Shown piece by piece: positions 63,967 through 64,000 of a DNA stretch of 64,000 nt (its first letter is position 1; every line of letters begins with the position of its first letter). The stretch spans positions 3,858,001 through 3,922,000 of the forward strand of contig NZ_JACBZI010000001.1 in the NCBI RefSeq assembly GCF_013408145.1, written 5' to 3'. The notes under the pieces are model-generated. The model saw only the letters and a program-made list of their open reading frames with translations, ran no database searches and was not told the origin of the DNA. A program made the translations under genes and the position numbers. This stretch comes from Nocardioides marinus. Its GTDB lineage: Bacteria; Actinomycetota; Actinomycetes; Propionibacteriales; Nocardioidaceae.

Positions 63967-64000
63967 TCAGGAGTCGGACCCGCCCGAGAAGCGCTCCTTG
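63967..64000 (-). CDS. C-terminal end of an upstream gene (partial)
   Basis: On the minus strand the window edge reads KERFSGGSDS followed by TGA at 63967-63969, in a frame different from the cyclase. It looks like the last ten codons of a gene just outside the window, with 62 bp to the cyclase start. Too short to identify. Confidence 0.4.
   Translation of the reverse strand, partial: KERFSGGSDS

Overview
The window is very GC-rich actinobacterial chromosome and most resembles Nocardioides or a close relative (Nocardioidaceae). The evidence is the near-total G/C third positions, frequent GTG starts, polyphosphate glucokinase, an actinobacterial AlkB-rubredoxin fusion, DUF5994, DUF3152 and DUF5926 proteins, and many genes whose start codon lies 6-7 nt after a TAnnnT hexamer (the leaderless arrangement common in this phylum). 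I see no rRNA, tRNA, transposase, prophage or CRISPR array. Codon use is even throughout, so this looks like ordinary chromosome rather than an island.

Layout. 0-10 kb: two DUF5994 genes, a DUF3152 zincin-like protein, a K+ channel-like protein, an ECF41 sigma factor coupled to its NAD(P)-binding partner gene, a drug-efflux MFS, an SDR, DUF429 and a glutathione peroxidase. 10-16 kb: MMPL/RND exporter with TetR, ACT-malic enzyme, polyphosphate glucokinase. 16-19 kb: alkane hydroxylase operon (AlkB-rubredoxin fusion plus 3Fe-4S ferredoxin) and a TetR. 19-26 kb: ferritin-like protein, M15 carboxypeptidase lipoprotein, alpha/beta hydrolase, quinone oxidoreductase, M13 peptidase. 26-35 kb: RecQ-phosphoribosyltransferase fusion, polysaccharide synthase plus acyltransferase, second glutathione peroxidase, nucleoside transporter. 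35-40 kb: SNF2 helicase plus SWIM protein, SelO. 40-49 kb: two TetR genes, MFS, GH26 glycosidase and a leucine-catabolism operon (methylcrotonyl-CoA carboxylase beta and alpha, HMG-CoA lyase). 49-53.5 kb: a translationally coupled trio of two sulfotransferases around a degenerate paralogue, then EcsC. 53.5-64 kb: Aat, lipoproteins, rhodanese/DUF305, DUF4396, Fpg/Nei glycosylase, AAA ATPase, GDPD, DUF5926, MFS and a class III adenylate cyclase.

Regulatory DNA is unusually readable. The ECF41 operon has a full copy of the ECF41 promoter signature. The TetR gene at 40.6 kb and the leucine operon at 44.9 kb share a nearly identical operator-promoter-start block. Paired operators sit between TetR and MFS at 42.8 kb, and a CsoR-type palindrome precedes DUF4396.

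Intergenic DNA, especially at convergent junctions, carries several families of compound palindromes: a 90-bp three-palindrome element (3 copies), a GACGTC-armed inverted repeat (3-4 copies), a 34-bp stem-loop (3 copies) and GGTCGAG/CGAGACC REP-like units, one of which appears to lie in frame inside the methylcrotonyl-CoA carboxylase beta gene. The strongest candidates for something undescribed are the sulfotransferase/pseudo-sulfotransferase trio and the 90-bp element. No stretch longer than about 300 bases lacks a gene.
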